Shown here piece after piece: positions 62,192 through 64,000 of a stretch of 64,000 bases of DNA. Below the pieces are notes generated by a model. The model ran no database searches. It had not been told where the DNA came from and was given only the letters and a program-made list of their open reading frames with translations. The translations under genes were made by a program, and so were the position numbers. Source of the DNA: Kitasatospora azatica KCTC 9699 (GTDB taxonomy: Bacteria; Actinomycetota; Actinomycetes; Streptomycetales; Streptomycetaceae); assembly GCF_000744785.1 (NCBI RefSeq), contig NZ_JQMO01000003.1, forward strand, positions 5,270,001-5,334,000, in the 5' to 3' direction. Within the stretch, counting starts at the first letter, position 1; each line of letters starts with the position of its first letter.

Positions 62192-64000
62192 TTTCGTACA
62201 GGGGGCGTGGGTCCGTAGGTGGTGCGGGAGGACTCCCGGATGGCGGTGGCCCGCCCAGGGATGCGTGCCGGGAGGGGTGTGGTGCGCAGGGTGAAGGCGG
62301 GGGTGTTGGCGCTGGCGGCGATGAGGCGGGCGGCGGCTTGGTAGGCGCCGAGGTGGGAGAGGTCGTGGGCAGTCAGGTTGGGTGCCATGTGGCGTTCGAG
62401 TTCGCGGGCGTCCTCGGGGGAGGCGTTGAAGACGATCTTTGACCGGGCGTTGGCGGAGATGCCCTCGCATAGGTCGTGGGGGAGTTGGGCGAGGTGCTGG
62501 TGGGCGAGGACGAGGGAGAGGCGGTAGCCGCGGGCTTCGGCGAGCATGTCCTCCAGTGGGTAGGGCAGCGTCAGGAAGTTCTGCGCCTCGTCGAGGTACA
62601 TGGCGGCGTCTCGGCGGGTGTGTTCGCGGGTTCCGGCGCGGCGTGCGGCGGCCTGCCAGGTCTTGGCGACGACGAAGGAGCCGAGTAGGCGTGCGGTTTC
62701 CTCGCCGAGGACGCCCTTGGGGAGGCGGATGAGGGCGATGCCGCCGTCGAGGACGGTGTTGAGGTCGAAGGTGGAGGGGCCGGCGGCGATGGTGTTCTGG
62801 ACGAACGGGCGCAGTAGGAACGCGCGGAGCTTGTTCATCAGCGGGCCGGTGGCGGCGGCGCGGGAGGGTTCGGAGAGCTGTTCGTACCAGTTCCAGAATC
62901 CGCGCAGCACGCGGTCGTTGACGCCGGCGGTGGTGCGGCGACGGTAGGAGGGTTCGGTGAGCAGGCGGGGGATGTCGGCGAGGGTGACCGCGCCTCGGGT
63001 GGTGGTGGAAGTCATGAGGGTGAGGCAGGCGGCGCGCATGACGTCGTCGGTGCGCGGTCCCCAGAACGCGGTGAAGATCCGCCGGAAGATCCCGACGAGG
63101 TTGTCGACGACGACATCCGCGTCCGGCCCTTCCAGGACGTTCAAGCGCGGCGGTAGCGCGTGGTCGTCGGGGTCGATGAGGACGGTCCGGCCGAGCGCCG
63201 ACTCGGGGAGCCGGGCGAGGAGGTCGTTGACGAGGTCGCCCTTGGGGTCGATGACCAGCGCCCCTCGTCCGGCGTCCGCGTCGGCGAGGATCATGTTGGC
63301 CATCAGGGTGGACTTGCCGGAGCCGGTGGCGCCGACGATGTGCAGGTGGTGCCGCCCGTCGGCGACGGAGAGGCCGACGGACCGGGTCGCGCCGATGTCG
63401 GCGGTCCCGAGCGGCTTGACTGCGGGCCCCGGCGTCGGGATGGCTGCGGTAGGGAGGACCGAGCGGGCGCCGGCTCGCTGGACACCTGGGGCTGCTGCGT
63501 CGAGCGGCAGGTGAGCGACGCTCGCGAGTTCCGGGACGGAGAGCAGGTCGCCTCGGCGCGGGAAGTGGCGCTCTGCTAGACGCACAGCGGGATCGCGTAG
63601 TCGATGGCGGGTGTAGAAGTTGCGGCCGGAGTGGACGGCGAAGCTGGAGGCGACCGCGTGGGCGCGGCCCCTCGCTCGGGCGCGAGCCGTCTCCACGGCT
63701 TCGCGTGCCGCTTCCTTCTCACCGCCAGGGTCGGCGGGGGCTCGCTGGATGGGGATGCTGACGGCGTACCGGATCGCGGTCTCCCACTGGGGGCCTGCGG
63801 CTTTGGTGAGTGCCGCGCGCAGTTCGACGTTCTGTTCGGGGTCTTTGGCGGTGGGGGTGGTGCGGGAGGGCTGGTGGGTGAGCAGGTCGAACAGCCGTCC
63901 GGCGCGGGTGGGGCTGCCGGTTCCGGTGCGCAGTCGCCGAAGTTGGTGCTTGGCGCGCCGTACGCGTCGGCCGGTGGCGGGTCGGGCGAGGACGCTGACG
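62188..64000 (-). CDS. VirD4/TraD-like conjugation ATPase, N-terminus beyond the right edge
   Basis: About 604 residues are visible and the frame is open to the window end. Walker A HIVGATGSGKSTLMANMILA, Walker B DAAMYLDEAQNFLTL and the sequence GALVIDPKGDLVNDLL fit TraD/TraG/VirD4 and related conjugative AAA ATPases that couple DNA to the transfer channel. It is the first visible gene of the minus-strand module. An in-frame ATG at 63696 is not used because coding sequence clearly continues upstream. Confidence 0.88.
   Translation of the reverse strand, partial: VSVLARPATGRRVRRAKHQLRRLRTGTGSPTRAGRLFDLLTHQPSRTTPTAKDPEQNVELRAALTKAAGPQWETAIRYAVSIPIQRAPADPGGEKEAAREAVETARARARGRAHAVASSFAVHSGRNFYTRHRLRDPAVRLAERHFPRRGDLLSVPELASVAHLPLDAAAPGVQRAGARSVLPTAAIPTPGPAVKPLGTADIGATRSVGLSVADGRHHLHIVGATGSGKSTLMANMILADADAGRGALVIDPKGDLVNDLLARLPESALGRTVLIDPDDHALPPRLNVLEGPDADVVVDNLVGIFRRIFTAFWGPRTDDVMRAACLTLMTSTTTRGAVTLADIPRLLTEPSYRRRTTAGVNDRVLRGFWNWYEQLSEPSRAAATGPLMNKLRAFLLRPFVQNTIAAGPSTFDLNTVLDGGIALIRLPKGVLGEETARLLGSFVVAKTWQAAARRAGTREHTRRDAAMYLDEAQNFLTLPYPLEDMLAEARGYRLSLVLAHQHLAQLPHDLCEGISANARSKIVFNASPEDARELERHMAPNLTAHDLSHLGAYQAAARLIAASANTPAFTLRTTPLPARIPGRATAIRESSRTTYGPTPPVRK

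Overview
The window is high-GC actinomycete DNA, most likely Streptomyces or Kitasatospora. The evidence is GTG/TTG starts, four-base ATGA/GTGA gene overlaps, XRE-TPR regulators paired with NUDIX and RsbW-like proteins, DUF317 and DUF2637 proteins, and an actinobacterial Tad pilus locus. Many transposon remnants, a tRNA-like remnant near the left end and a conjugation module at the right end suggest a mosaic accessory region: chromosome arm, integrative element or large plasmid. No integrase was recognised.

Layout. (1) 1-4152, minus: three overlapping genes, two unknown proteins followed by a NERD-domain UvrD-like helicase that runs off the left edge; the architecture suggests defence or DNA repair. 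(2) 4325-7062: tRNA-like remnant, NUDIX hydrolase and XRE regulator (minus), RsbW-like ATP-binding protein (plus). (3) 7298-17661, plus: a probable small-molecule gene cluster with a TIM-barrel isomerase, Gfo/Idh/MocA dehydrogenase, TobZ/CmcH-type carbamoyltransferase, SPASM radical SAM enzyme, nucleotidyltransferase-fold protein, a second isomerase, a decayed second dehydrogenase, an NAD-dependent epimerase and a non-housekeeping seryl-tRNA synthetase. HD-domain, zinc-ribbon XRE-TPR and 2H phosphoesterase genes follow (17681-20736).

(4) 20880-34600 is a transposon graveyard: an apparently intact IS21-type element; an IS5-type fragment; an IS701-type element carrying a complete-looking 2.5-kb group II intron; an IS1380 fragment; and a second IS701 copy split by about 1.17 kb of foreign DNA. 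Unusual genes lie between them: a three-gene operon of unknown function (27767-29337), a dGTPase-like HD phosphohydrolase (30411-31847) and a small membrane protein.

(5) 34619-45744, plus: two lipoproteins, a secreted protein, then a complete Tad/Flp pilus assembly operon (SAF protein, MinD-like protein, TadA, TadB, TadC, small pilin, two TadE-like and one TadG-like protein) ending in a large membrane protein with LysM and BTAD domains. (6) 46439-51529: a promoter with an array of GTCGT/ACGAC half-sites and paired 5' hairpins drives six accessory genes of plasmid type, closed by a strong terminator. (7) 51860-58728: a small secreted protein, a small membrane protein, a perfect inverted repeat, and two near-identical ISAs1-type elements, one splitting an IS1380 remnant and the other splitting a regulator gene. 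(8) 58893-64000, minus: conjugation or plasmid module with a VirD4/TraD-like ATPase (runs off the right edge), a replication-relaxation protein, a transglycosylase/NlpC-P60 hydrolase and a DUF2637 membrane protein.

Functions rest on motifs read by eye; no database search was possible.
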